The translations under genes were made by a program, and so were the position numbers. The notes under the pieces were generated by a model. The model was not told where the DNA came from. It worked only from the letters and a program-made list of their open reading frames with translations, and ran no database searches. 64,000 nt of DNA from Kutzneria sp. CA-103260 (GTDB taxonomy: Bacteria; Actinomycetota; Actinomycetes; Mycobacteriales; Pseudonocardiaceae). The stretch is from the NCBI RefSeq assembly GCF_018263855.1, contig NZ_CP073318.1:7936001-8000000 (forward strand), in the 5' to 3' direction. Positions 50,083 through 57,845 of the stretch are shown piece after piece; position 1 is the first letter of the stretch, and the number at the start of each line of letters is the position of its first letter.

Positions 50083-52989
50083 CTACTGGTAGATGCCGAA
50101 CTCGAACAGCGAATAGCCGTACGTGGTGCCGCGCTGGGTCCCGGTCAGCCGGACGAACCGGCCCGACCCGCTCACATCGAAGTCCTCGACGCCCCCAGCG
50201 CCCGTGGTGGTGCTGTGAATCGTGGTCCAGTTGGAGTTGCCGTCCGGCGACACCTGGATGGTGTATGCCTTGCCGTAGGCGGATTCCCAGACCAACTGGA
50301 TGTGGTGGATGGCGGTGGTCTGCCCCAGGTCGACCTGGATCCACTGTGGATCGCTCCAGTCGGTGGCCCACCGGGTGCCGGTGTTGCCGTCGACCGCGTT
50401 GCTCGGCGGGAACGGCGCGCCGTTGCCGGTCTGCTGGTAGCTGGAGGCGGTGGTCGGCTTGCCCAGCGCCACATTGGTGCCGCTGACCGGCGGCACGGTC
50501 ACCTTCACCGACCGCGTCTCGACGGCGACGTTGCCATGGCCGTCGTAGGCGTAGACGTAGACCTTCCAGACGCCGAGCTGGTTCGGGGCCGTGACGCTGA
50601 ACGAGTTGGCGCCGGTCTGGGTGAAGTCGGCGTAGCGCAGGGTGGTGCCGCCGTCGACGTACTTGCTGGTGTACATCACGTTGTACCGCACGGTTCCGGA
50701 CACGTTGACGCTGACCGGGAACTGCTTGCCGGCCGGCACCGTCTGCGGCACGGACATGTCTGTGATCACCGGGCCGGCCGGGGTCGCCGGCGAGCCGCCG
50801 TAGAGCTGCGCGACCTGGTAGTAGGTCGGGAACTTCCAGCCGCCCGGCTCCAGGTTGAACCAGATGCCGCCGAAGTCGTTCTCGTTGCCGTAGTTGAACA
50901 ACGTGGCCCCGAGGGCGACGCCGGTGTGGCCATGGATGCAGTTCCAGGCGTTGGCGTAGCCGGCGACCTTCTGCTGGTCGGTCGGCTCGGTCGGAACCCC
51001 GTTGGCGTCGTTGGGAACTTCCCACTCGCCGGCCTCGCCGGACTCGGTGACGATGTACGGCTTGCTGTAGCCGCCGTTGACCCAGTCCTGCTTGACGTTG
51101 CAGACCGCGCCGTAGGAGTTGACCGCGTACAGGTCCAGCGACGGCGTGTTCGCCTTGTAGTACGGCCAGGCGCCGGTCCACGCGTCGGTCGAGGTCACCG
51201 GGTGGTTCGGGTCGGCGGCGTGGATCGCCTGGGTGACCCGCTCGACGTACTTCGCGTACGCGTTGCGCTCGGCTTCCAACTGCGCGCCGGAGTAGGTGTT
51301 CTGCAACGTCAGCAGCACCTCGTTGCCGACGTCCCACATCAGCACGCCCGGATGGTTCTTGTAGGCGTTGACCTGCTGGACGATCGAGTTGAGGGTGCTG
51401 TCCTCGTAGGCGGTGTCGTTGACGAAATCGGTGCCCTGGTTGAGCCAGAACCCGTTGATCACCTTGATGCCGTTGGCGGCGGCGCGGTCCAGCAGCGGCT
51501 GACTCGAGGCATCAGTGCCCCAGGTCCGGACCGTGTTGACGCCAAGCTCCTTGAGGTCCTGCATGTGCGCGTCGGCGGTGGCGCTCTGCGGCCCGAACGT
51601 GACTCCCTTGATGTAGTAAGGGTTTCCGTTCACCGACAGGCCCCAGTTGCCCTGGCCGCCGGTCACCTTCACCACGCTCCCGCCACTGGGGACGGGCGGA
51701 CTGGTCAGCGGCGGCGGAGTCGTGCCGGTGCTGGTGTAGACGCCGACGGAGCCGATGCTGAGCACCCCGCCGGAGGACGTCTGCGGGCTCGGCGACGTGC
51801 AGCCGCACACCGTGTTCGGGTAGCCGCCGCCGATCGCGAGGTCGAACACGAGGAAGAACCCATGGTCGACGGCGGCCTGCCAGGTGCTGACCCCGACCTG
51901 GCTTTCCCTTACCTGCCAGACCTGTTGGCCGTCGATGGTGAACCGGATCTGCTCGTCGCTCAGCGTCCGGTCGATCACCTCGGCGTAGGTGTGGTAGGCG
52001 GTCTGGCAGTCCCCGCAGGTGCCCAGCCCGCTGGTCATGCCGTTGTACTCGGCGCAGTTGCCGCCCGGAACCGTGCCGCAGTGCAGGGTTTCCGAGGACT
52101 GCGAACGGCCGTTGACGCCTTCCATGATGTCGGTCTCGCCGACCGCCGGCCACGCCCCGGTGTTGCCCCGGTAGGCCGCTCCGTAGGTGCGGAAGGCCGG
52201 CCAGTAGCCGAGCGCGTTGGACACGTTGGGCTGCTTGATCGACGCCGTGATCATCAACTGCCCGCCGGCCGGGGCGGCGAAGTCGGAACGCTCCGACTCA
52301 ATCCGCCCGGACGTCCAGTTGCCGTTGTTGTTGAGGGCAGTCAGGTTGACGTGGCCGTTGCCGTCCAGGGCGACGTTGGCGGCGGTGTTGGTCTCCACCT
52401 CGCCGCTGGAGGAGTTGGGGCCGGTGTCGGTGATCCAGTTCGCGCTGCTGGGCGCGCTGCCGGCCGCGCCGGGGAAGTTGTCGGTCCACACCGGGTTCCA
52501 GCCGGTGGGCTGCGAGGAGCCGCCGCCGTAGACCTGGAACTCCCACAGCGAGTAGCCGTAGCCGTTGGCCCGCTTCGTGCCGTAGATCCGGACGTACCGG
52601 CCGCTGCCGTTCACCGAAAGCGTTTGCGGGCCGCCGGCGCCGGTGGTGGTCGAGTAGATGTCGCGCCACCCGGTGGTGCCGTCGTCGGACACCTGGATCT
52701 CGAAGCTGGTGGCGTACGCGGCCTCCCACTGGAGGACCACCTGGTTGATCGTCTGGGTCGAGCCCAGGTCGACGCGCAGCCACTGCGGGTCGCTCCAGGC
52801 GCTGGACCAGCGGGTGTTCGGATCGCCGTCGACAGCCGCGGACGCCGGCGTGCCGTCGCCCTCGCTGCTCGACGCGAGCGCCGGCTTGCCCTGGGAGAGC
52901 AGCGTTCCGGCGGCATGGACTTGGGGCGGGTTCAGCACCAGTGCGCACAGGCCGAGCACGAGCAGCAGCGCACAGGAGAGAGCCTTCAT
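50083..52989 (-). CDS. Secreted multi-domain glycosidase: CBM, GH16, second TIM barrel, CBM
   Basis: 968 aa. Signal peptide; F5/8C-like carbohydrate-binding module (about 27-152); GH16 domain (about 160-410) with the signature GETDIMEG (catalytic Glu pair, ExDxxE); a TIM barrel (about 430-735) with acid/base motif DVGNEV and nucleophile-like ESGEAGEW, resembling GH2/GH5-clan enzymes; an Ig-like module; and a second F5/8C module (about 825-968) closely similar to the first. GH16 enzymes cut beta-1,3(4)-glucans, so fungal or plant beta-glucan is the likely substrate. ATG 52989 with GGAG. LacI boxes lie upstream. Confidence 0.85.
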   Translation of the reverse strand: MKALSCALLLVLGLCALVLNPPQVHAAGTLLSQGKPALASSSEGDGTPASAAVDGDPNTRWSSAWSDPQWLRVDLGSTQTINQVVLQWEAAYATSFEIQVSDDGTTGWRDIYSTTTGAGGPQTLSVNGSGRYVRIYGTKRANGYGYSLWEFQVYGGGSSQPTGWNPVWTDNFPGAAGSAPSSANWITDTGPNSSSGEVETNTAANVALDGNGHVNLTALNNNGNWTSGRIESERSDFAAPAGGQLMITASIKQPNVSNALGYWPAFRTYGAAYRGNTGAWPAVGETDIMEGVNGRSQSSETLHCGTVPGGNCAEYNGMTSGLGTCGDCQTAYHTYAEVIDRTLSDEQIRFTIDGQQVWQVRESQVGVSTWQAAVDHGFFLVFDLAIGGGYPNTVCGCTSPSPQTSSGGVLSIGSVGVYTSTGTTPPPLTSPPVPSGGSVVKVTGGQGNWGLSVNGNPYYIKGVTFGPQSATADAHMQDLKELGVNTVRTWGTDASSQPLLDRAAANGIKVINGFWLNQGTDFVNDTAYEDSTLNSIVQQVNAYKNHPGVLMWDVGNEVLLTLQNTYSGAQLEAERNAYAKYVERVTQAIHAADPNHPVTSTDAWTGAWPYYKANTPSLDLYAVNSYGAVCNVKQDWVNGGYSKPYIVTESGEAGEWEVPNDANGVPTEPTDQQKVAGYANAWNCIHGHTGVALGATLFNYGNENDFGGIWFNLEPGGWKFPTYYQVAQLYGGSPATPAGPVITDMSVPQTVPAGKQFPVSVNVSGTVRYNVMYTSKYVDGGTTLRYADFTQTGANSFSVTAPNQLGVWKVYVYAYDGHGNVAVETRSVKVTVPPVSGTNVALGKPTTASSYQQTGNGAPFPPSNAVDGNTGTRWATDWSDPQWIQVDLGQTTAIHHIQLVWESAYGKAYTIQVSPDGNSNWTTIHSTTTGAGGVEDFDVSGSGRFVRLTGTQRGTTYGYSLFEFGIYQ

Positions 52990-53040
52990 CGGATCTCCAG
53001 GGGTACGTCGTGGCAGCGGACCGAGTAGCCCCTCTGGCGG

Positions 53041-53111
53041 GAGAGCGCTCTCCGAGTTGTGATGCAGCAGTTTTACCGCGAGTTCACAACGCCGTCAAGG
53101 AGAGCGCTCTC
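53041..53111. promoter_or_regulatory. Two LacI operators upstream of the GH16 fusion gene
   Basis: GAGAGCGCTCTC at 53041-53052 and at 53100-53111, 59 bp apart, both perfect palindromes. They lie between the fusion-gene start (52989) and the end of lacI (53129). Two boxes in the promoter region allow repression by looping. Confidence 0.75.
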
Positions 53112-53128
53112 CGGATGTCCGCTTCGCG

Positions 53129-54157
53129 TCAGGCGGACTCGCGGGTCACCAGGGTCGGCTCAAAGATCACCGAGGTGACGTCGCGACCCTTATCGCCGAT
53201 GTGGCCGACGACCAGGCGGGCCATCTCCGCAGCCATGTCCTCGACCGGCTGCCGGATGGTGGTCAGCTGGGGGCGGCAGCTCAGCGCGGCCCCGCTGTCG
53301 TCGAACCCGATCACAGCGACGTCCTCGGGAACGCGTTTCCCGTGCTTGCGCAGCACTTCGAGAGCGCCGATAGCCATCACGTCGTTGGCCACGAACAGGC
53401 CGTCGAACTTGGCCCCGAGCAGCATCTCGGTGGCCCGCTCCCCGCCGGTCTGGGTGAAGTCGCCCTCAGCGCTGGGCACGTAGGCCTGGCCGTGCCGGGC
53501 CATCGCCGTCCGAAAACCGGCCAGCCGGTCCTGGCCGGCCGGCGTGTCCAGCGGGCCGCTGATCGTCGCCACCTGCTTGCAGCCCCGGGCCACCAGGTGA
53601 TCGGCGGCCATCCGCGCGCCGTCCTGGTGGGCGACGTCCACATAGCTGATCGGGATCGACCGCACCGGCCGGGCGAACATCACCGTGGGCACCTTGGCCA
53701 TCGTGAGCTGCGCCGGCAGCACGTCACGAGGGTCTATGGAGATCAACAGCACGCCGTCGAACCGGTCCTGGCCGAGCCGGTTCATCAACTGCCTGCGAGC
53801 CTTCTCCGAGTCCACCAGCATCAGCACCGGGTTGACGTCCATCGGGCCCAGCACCCGCAGCACGCCGCTGACCACCCGGCCGAAGAACGGGTCGGCGAAC
53901 ACGCCGCCCGGGAACGCGTCGGTGTGCGTGGTCGGCTCCGAGACCACCAGCGCCACCGCGCCGGTCCGGCGGGTCACCAGCGACCGGGCGGCCCGGTTCG
54001 GCACGTACCCGGTCTGCTCGATCGCCCGTTCGACCACTTCCCGCAGCTCCGGGTCCACGTTGCGGATTCCGTTGACCACGCGGGAAACCGTCGCCCGGGA
54101 GACGCCGGCCACCTTCGCCACGTGCTCCAGCGTCGGCGGCGCCTGCTCGGTGCTCAT
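53129..54157 (-). CDS. LacI-family transcriptional regulator
   Basis: 342 aa. N-terminal LacI HTH (TLEHVAKVAGVSRATVSRVV with hinge NRAARSLVTRRTG) and a C-terminal periplasmic-binding-type sugar-sensing domain (VLLISIDPRD, GLFVANDVMAIGALE, AVIGFDDS). Operator GAGAGCGCTCTC occurs at its own promoter (54178), upstream of the adjacent GH16 gene and near-perfectly at GH76, so it likely controls this glycan locus. ATG 54157. Confidence 0.93.
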   Translation of the reverse strand: MSTEQAPPTLEHVAKVAGVSRATVSRVVNGIRNVDPELREVVERAIEQTGYVPNRAARSLVTRRTGAVALVVSEPTTHTDAFPGGVFADPFFGRVVSGVLRVLGPMDVNPVLMLVDSEKARRQLMNRLGQDRFDGVLLISIDPRDVLPAQLTMAKVPTVMFARPVRSIPISYVDVAHQDGARMAADHLVARGCKQVATISGPLDTPAGQDRLAGFRTAMARHGQAYVPSAEGDFTQTGGERATEMLLGAKFDGLFVANDVMAIGALEVLRKHGKRVPEDVAVIGFDDSGAALSCRPQLTTIRQPVEDMAAEMARLVVGHIGDKGRDVTSVIFEPTLVTRESA

Positions 54158-54177
54158 GCAGCATTTGTAGCACGCCA

Positions 54178-54189
54178 GAGAGCGCTCTC
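54178..54189. promoter_or_regulatory. LacI operator at the lacI promoter
   Basis: GAGAGCGCTCTC, identical to the two boxes at 53041 and 53100, 20 bp upstream of the LacI start; autoregulation is likely. Confidence 0.7.
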
Positions 54190-54290
54190 CATGGCCGTTG
54201 ATCCGGGCGGCCGAGGTCTCGATCTCGGCGTCCACGCAACCCAACACCGGCCACCCTCGTCTGTAGCTGCGACCGGGGCGCGTGGATGTG

Positions 54291-54314
54291 GTCGGACAGT
54301 CGGACAGTCGAACA
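54291..54314 (+). repeat. Three tandem 8-mers upstream of a small gene
   Basis: GTCGGACA, GTCGGACA, GTCGAACA in direct tandem (54291-54314), running into the AGGAGG ribosome site of the TTG-start gene at 54327. Possible regulator site or slippage product. Confidence 0.4.
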
Positions 54315-54326
54315 GGAGGTCGCAAG

Positions 54327-54530
54327 TTGATTCGTGCGGACCGCGAACTGCTCGCCGAACTCATGAGCGTCAACGACGCCGTGCCCCACGTGACCCTAGC
54401 CATGCTCGACGGCAGCTTCAGCCGTCAGGAGCACGCTGAGTTCGGTGCTCGACTGGTTGCGCTCGGCAATGCGTTGCGGGAGCGGGGGTGTCAGCAGCCG
54501 ACGGTTGTGGTGGAGGGTGGGGTGGGTTAG
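54327..54530 (+). CDS. Small hypothetical protein
   Basis: 67 aa from TTG 54327, chosen because AGGAGG lies 7 nt upstream. Helical sequence (ADRELLAELMSVNDAVPHVT, HAEFGARLVALGNALRERG), no signal or membrane segment, no recognised family. It ends where a G-rich tract begins. Confidence 0.5.
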   Translation: MIRADRELLAELMSVNDAVPHVTLAMLDGSFSRQEHAEFGARLVALGNALRERGCQQPTVVVEGGVG

Positions 54531-54595
54531 AGGCTTGGGGGGTTAGGGGCTTGGGTTTGGGTTTGGGTTTGGCGGGGATGGGTTGGATTTTTGGG
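54531..54595 (+). repeat. G/T-rich low-complexity tract (telomere-like repeats)
   Basis: Contains GGGGGGTTAGGGGCTTGGG then GGGTTT units in tandem (54554-54571). Many G-runs of three or more on one strand could fold as a G-quadruplex. It immediately precedes the first palindromic element. No gene in it. Confidence 0.55.
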
Positions 54596-54726
54596 GTGGC
54601 TCCGGGTGGATTTTGCGTGGAGCCTCTGGGCGATGGCAATCGAGGCAATCATCGGGCAGGCTCCGCCTGCCTCGATTCGCCGGACGAGCGTACGCCATCG
54701 CCCCCCTCCACGCAAAATCCACCCTC
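54596..54726 (+). repeat. Palindromic element, copy 1
   Basis: Terminal inverted repeats: GGGTGGATTTTGCGTGGAG at the left and CTCCACGCAAAATCCACCC at the right, a perfect 19-bp match. Inside, GGCGATGGC and GCCATCGCC also pair, and a GGCAGGC-TCC-GCCTGCC hairpin sits near the centre. The whole can form a long cruciform or RNA structure. Copy 2 is the same sequence inverted. Confidence 0.8.
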
Positions 54727-54781
54727 AAGGTGAGAGGGGGCGGTGGCTGGGTTTGCGGGGTTGGTTTTGCAATTATGCATG

Positions 54782-54814
54782 AAACTCGAATTCACCCGTT
54801 AGTGAATCGAGTTT
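54782..54814. promoter_or_regulatory. Inverted repeat upstream of the HNH gene
   Basis: AAACTCG-A-ATTCAC (54782-54795) and GTGAATCGAGTTT (54802-54814) form a 13-bp stem with one bulged A and a 6-nt loop, 28 bp before the HNH start. Operator or attenuator. Confidence 0.45.
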
Positions 54815-54841
54815 GATCTTTGAGTGGCGTATTCTGGAGGT

Positions 54842-55987
54842 ATGGAAGAACTCGCCCGGGAGTTGGAGAGTAGAGAGCCTTGCGGGGCTCTGCTGGATCT
54901 GCTCATGGGTGTGGATCTCAACGCTCTGACCGCCGATCAGCAGGTGACGGCGTTCATTGTGGCGCGGAAGATCAAAGCCTTCGCCGATTATGTGCAGTTG
55001 TCGATTCTGCGCGATGTCGAGGACACGGCTGAGCTGGCGATGGCGGTGCATGAGCCGGAGCAGTCGGTGGTCCGACAGAAGCGCAGTAGTGAGGTGTTGG
55101 ACCGGTTGCCTCGGCTGTCGGAGCTGCTGCGGCGCGGGGAGTTGGACCTGCGGCGGCTGGAGACCGTGGACGAGCGGATCGTCAACCTGCCCAACCCCGC
55201 CATGATCGCCGAGGTCGAAGACGAACTGGTCGAGGTCGCCCCGAAGCTGACCCGCACCCAGTTGGCTCGGCGCACCACCGCGCTGGTGGCGAACGTTGAT
55301 CCGACTGGGTACGACCAGCGCCGTCTGAAGGCGAAGCAGGAGCGTCGGGTCGAGTTCACGCCGCTACCCGACGGCATGGCCCAGCTGCGGATCACCCTCA
55401 CCGCACTCGACGCCCGCCAGGTCTACGACGTCCTCACCCAGGACGCCCGGGCCCTGGTCAAAGACGACCGCACCACCGACCAGAAACGAGCCGACGCCTT
55501 CCTGGACCGGTTCCTGGGCTACGGCATCGACCGCAAGGTCAAGGTGCACGTCACCATCTCACTGGAGACCCTGATGGGCCTGACCGAGGACCCGGGCTTG
55601 CTCGACGGCTACGGCCCGATCGCTGCCGACTCCGCCCGCGAACTCTCCATGCACGCCCCCTGGCGCGGACTCCTGCTGGACCAGTACCGCCGGGCTTCCG
55701 AACTGAGTACCGACACCTACCGCCCCACCGCACGCATCAAGGAATTCGCCGAACTCAACGCCGGCGGCACCTGCTCCGCCCCCGGCTGCACCACCCCCAT
55801 CCAAGAACTCGACCACACCATCCCCTGGCCCGCCGGCGACACCAACGCAACCCAACTCAAGGGCTACTGCGCCCATCACCACCACCTCAAACACGGCAAC
55901 CACACGGTCACCCTGGATTCCGACAACACCCTCCATTGGGTCACCCCACTGGGCCGCCACTACACCACCCACCCCCACCAATGCTGA
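54842..55987 (+). CDS. DUF222-HNH endonuclease (13E12 repeat family)
   Basis: 381 aa. N-terminal DUF222 helical domain (about 1-250) and a C-terminal HNH nuclease (CSAPGCTTPIQELDHTIPW, then CAHHHHLKH). The family matches the 13E12 repeat proteins of mycobacteria, found in multiple copies per genome and near integration sites. ATG 54842 has TGGAGG 6 nt upstream. The 5' third is less GC-rich at third positions than its neighbours, hinting at foreign origin. It lies between inverted palindromic elements. DNA target unknown; it may mobilise the unit or simply hitch-hike with it. Confidence 0.88.
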   Translation: MEELARELESREPCGALLDLLMGVDLNALTADQQVTAFIVARKIKAFADYVQLSILRDVEDTAELAMAVHEPEQSVVRQKRSSEVLDRLPRLSELLRRGELDLRRLETVDERIVNLPNPAMIAEVEDELVEVAPKLTRTQLARRTTALVANVDPTGYDQRRLKAKQERRVEFTPLPDGMAQLRITLTALDARQVYDVLTQDARALVKDDRTTDQKRADAFLDRFLGYGIDRKVKVHVTISLETLMGLTEDPGLLDGYGPIAADSARELSMHAPWRGLLLDQYRRASELSTDTYRPTARIKEFAELNAGGTCSAPGCTTPIQELDHTIPWPAGDTNATQLKGYCAHHHHLKHGNHTVTLDSDNTLHWVTPLGRHYTTHPHQC

Positions 55988-56066
55988 CCCCCGCCCCACC
56001 CGTTCTTTGACAACTCCACAGCGAAACCAGCCCGGCCCACCCAAGAACCCACAACAACTCGAATCG

Positions 56067-56196
56067 GAGGGTGGATTTTGCGCGGAGGGGGGCGATGGCA
56101 TACGCTGATCCGCGAATCGAGGCAGGCGGAGCCTGCCCGATGACGCCTCGATACTCCATCGCCCAGAGGCTCCGCGCAAAATCCACCCGGAGCCAC
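56067..56196 (-). repeat. Palindromic element, copy 2 (inverted)
   Basis: The reverse complement of this copy matches copy 1 over its length at about 90%, including the shared centre GGGCAGGCTCCGCCTGCCTC and both 19-bp terminal repeats (one base of the core differs: TGCGCGG for TGCGTGG). It starts 79 bp after the HNH stop. Confidence 0.8.
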
Positions 56197-56297
56197 TTTG
56201 TCAATCCAATCCGGATCGCCAAACCGAGCGACCTGGCCAACCTCCCCCACCGGCCCGCAACCCACCACAGCCCCCGCCACCGTGGGAGCATCGTCAG

Positions 56298-57050
56298 ATG
56301 GGGAGCTTCTGGTCGCTCGACGGCCTGCGGCTGGCCGGGTCGATAACCTCGCCGCCGTCGGGCGAGCCGCGCAAGGCGGTCGTGCTGGCCCACAGCGAGG
56401 GCCTGGACCAAAACGAGAACGGGCTGTTTCCGCTGATCGCCGACGCCCTGGCAGCCGAGGGTGTGGCGTCGCTGCGCTTCGACCACCGGGGCCACGGCAA
56501 GAGCGAGGGGTCACAGGAGGACCGGACCCTCACCGAGCATCTGAACGATCTTCGAGCCGCCGTCGAGCACGTCCGGGCCGAGACCGGCGCGCGCCGAGTG
56601 TCCCTGGTCGGCAACCGGTTCAGCGGCGGCTTGGCCGCCTTCTACGCCGCACGCAGACCAACGGAGTTGGACCGTCTCGTGCTGCTCACGCCGCAGCTGA
56701 ACTTCAAGGGCGACTACATCGACCAGAACCCGAACTGGAAAGCCGGCCGGCTGGCCACCCCCCGCCTGGCCGAGGTGGGCTATCTGGAGCACGGTCCCGG
56801 CGTGCGACACGGGCGGGCGTTCCTGAACGAGGCGTTCTGGGTGCGGCCCAGCTTCGTGTTCGGCGAGATCCTGCCGCCGACGCTGATCGTGCACGGGACG
56901 AAGGACGACCACGTGCCGGTGGAGTCCTCGCGGGCCGCCGTCCGCCGGCTCAAGGCCGACGACGTGCTGGTCGAGGTGGACGGCGTCGGCGAGCAGAACG
57001 CGGAGTTCGTGGCCGAGCGGGTCGTCGAGTGGATCACGTTCAGCGAGTGA
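56298..57050 (+). CDS. Alpha/beta-hydrolase-fold protein, atypical active site
   Basis: 250 aa with the fold's LRFDHRGHGKSEG strand-loop, a nucleophile-like region VGNRFSGG, and an acid region HGTKDDHVPVE. The usual GxSxG is replaced by GNRFSGG and no His follows in the last segment (VDGVGEQNAEF), so the normal triad looks incomplete. The HG oxyanion motif reads HSEGLDQNENG. It may be inactive, or act on an unusual substrate. ATG 56298 with GGGAG. Confidence 0.75.
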   Translation: MGSFWSLDGLRLAGSITSPPSGEPRKAVVLAHSEGLDQNENGLFPLIADALAAEGVASLRFDHRGHGKSEGSQEDRTLTEHLNDLRAAVEHVRAETGARRVSLVGNRFSGGLAAFYAARRPTELDRLVLLTPQLNFKGDYIDQNPNWKAGRLATPRLAEVGYLEHGPGVRHGRAFLNEAFWVRPSFVFGEILPPTLIVHGTKDDHVPVESSRAAVRRLKADDVLVEVDGVGEQNAEFVAERVVEWITFSE

Positions 57051-57372
57051 ACGAGACCAGCGAGCGAGGCAGCAAGCCCGGTCGGGCGTGCCGGCCACGG
57101 CGGGTCCGCAGCGCGATGTTGTTGATCACCTGGACGGTGGCGGCCACGGTCTGCCGGCGGCTCAGGCCTTCGGGTCGGGGCCGGACCAGGCCGCACAGCG
57201 CCGCCCCGGCCGCCGCCAGCAGGTACACCACCGAGGCCACGGTGATGAGCACCGCGATGGCGACCACCGTCAGCAGGAAAAAGACGATCATGAATGGCAG
57301 CAGGACAGGGTTGAGCGAGCGGTCGCGGCGGTAGTGGACGGAGTCTGCGTGCGGGTCGGCACCCAGCTTCAT
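57040..57372 (-). CDS. Small membrane protein
   Basis: 110 aa with one long hydrophobic stretch (about residues 23-60, two closely spaced segments) followed by an Arg-rich cytoplasmic tail (GRHARPG). ATG 57372 with GGGAGC. Its end overlaps the convergent hydrolase by 11 bp. No family recognised. Confidence 0.65.
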   Translation of the reverse strand: MKLGADPHADSVHYRRDRSLNPVLLPFMIVFFLLTVVAIAVLITVASVVYLLAAAGAALCGLVRPRPEGLSRRQTVAATVQVINNIALRTRRGRHARPGLLPRSLVSFTR

Positions 57373-57784
57373 GATTGCTCCCGATGTGGCGAATTCAATT
57401 CGGATCTTGCGTGGAGCAAACTGTGGGTAGTTTACCCGAAAACCATCCACGTCTCACCCGGTTGCGTTCCGTGTTCGGTCATGCCACCACTATCGACCTA
57501 GGAACACCCACCGCAACGGGTTCGCCCGAGATCTCCCCCCACCGTCCACACCGGAATATTGATCATTCAACCGTCATCACCCCAGCTCACAACCACTCAA
57601 CCGACCATCACACCGCCGCCAACGTCACCCGGTTGGCGTAGTCAATATTGATGACGTCCCGCCAACGACCACCGACAGATCCGCTGCACCATGATCACTA
57701 TTCACCCGGCGCCGACCCGGCCGGGTGGCGCGCCCCGGAGCCAGGAGAGCGCAGCCAAGATCGGCAGCCGCTATCACGAAAAGA
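57373..57784. other. 412-bp gap between a membrane gene and the glycopeptide operon
   Basis: Lower GC than its surroundings from 57500 to 57660, with AATATTGAT at 57555 and again at 57642. No credible gene. It marks the edge of the antibiotic cluster. Confidence 0.5.
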
Positions 57785-57817
57785 GACCCCTGCTCACGGT
57801 TTCCGCGAGCAGGGGTC
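57785..57817 (-). terminator. Terminator of the dpg operon
   Basis: GACCCCTGCTC (57785-57795) pairs perfectly with GAGCAGGGGTC (57807-57817), loop extended by GCG/CGC pairing. It lies 29 bp beyond the dpgD stop. Confidence 0.8.
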
Positions 57818-57845
57818 AGAAGTCCAGGTGAAGATCAGTCGAGAT

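Larger units (their letters stand above)
54596..56196. mobile_element. Putative composite unit: inverted palindromic elements around an HNH gene
   Basis: Two ~130-bp elements (54596-54726 and 56067-56196) are inverted relative to each other and about 90% identical, bracketing one DUF222-HNH gene. Similarity may extend weakly about 16 bp outward. No recognisable transposase and no clear target duplication. Interpretation as a mobile unit is inference. Confidence 0.5.

Noticed and set aside
54596..54726. CRISPR repeat or array
   Set aside because: Only two inverted copies far apart with no spacers or cas genes.
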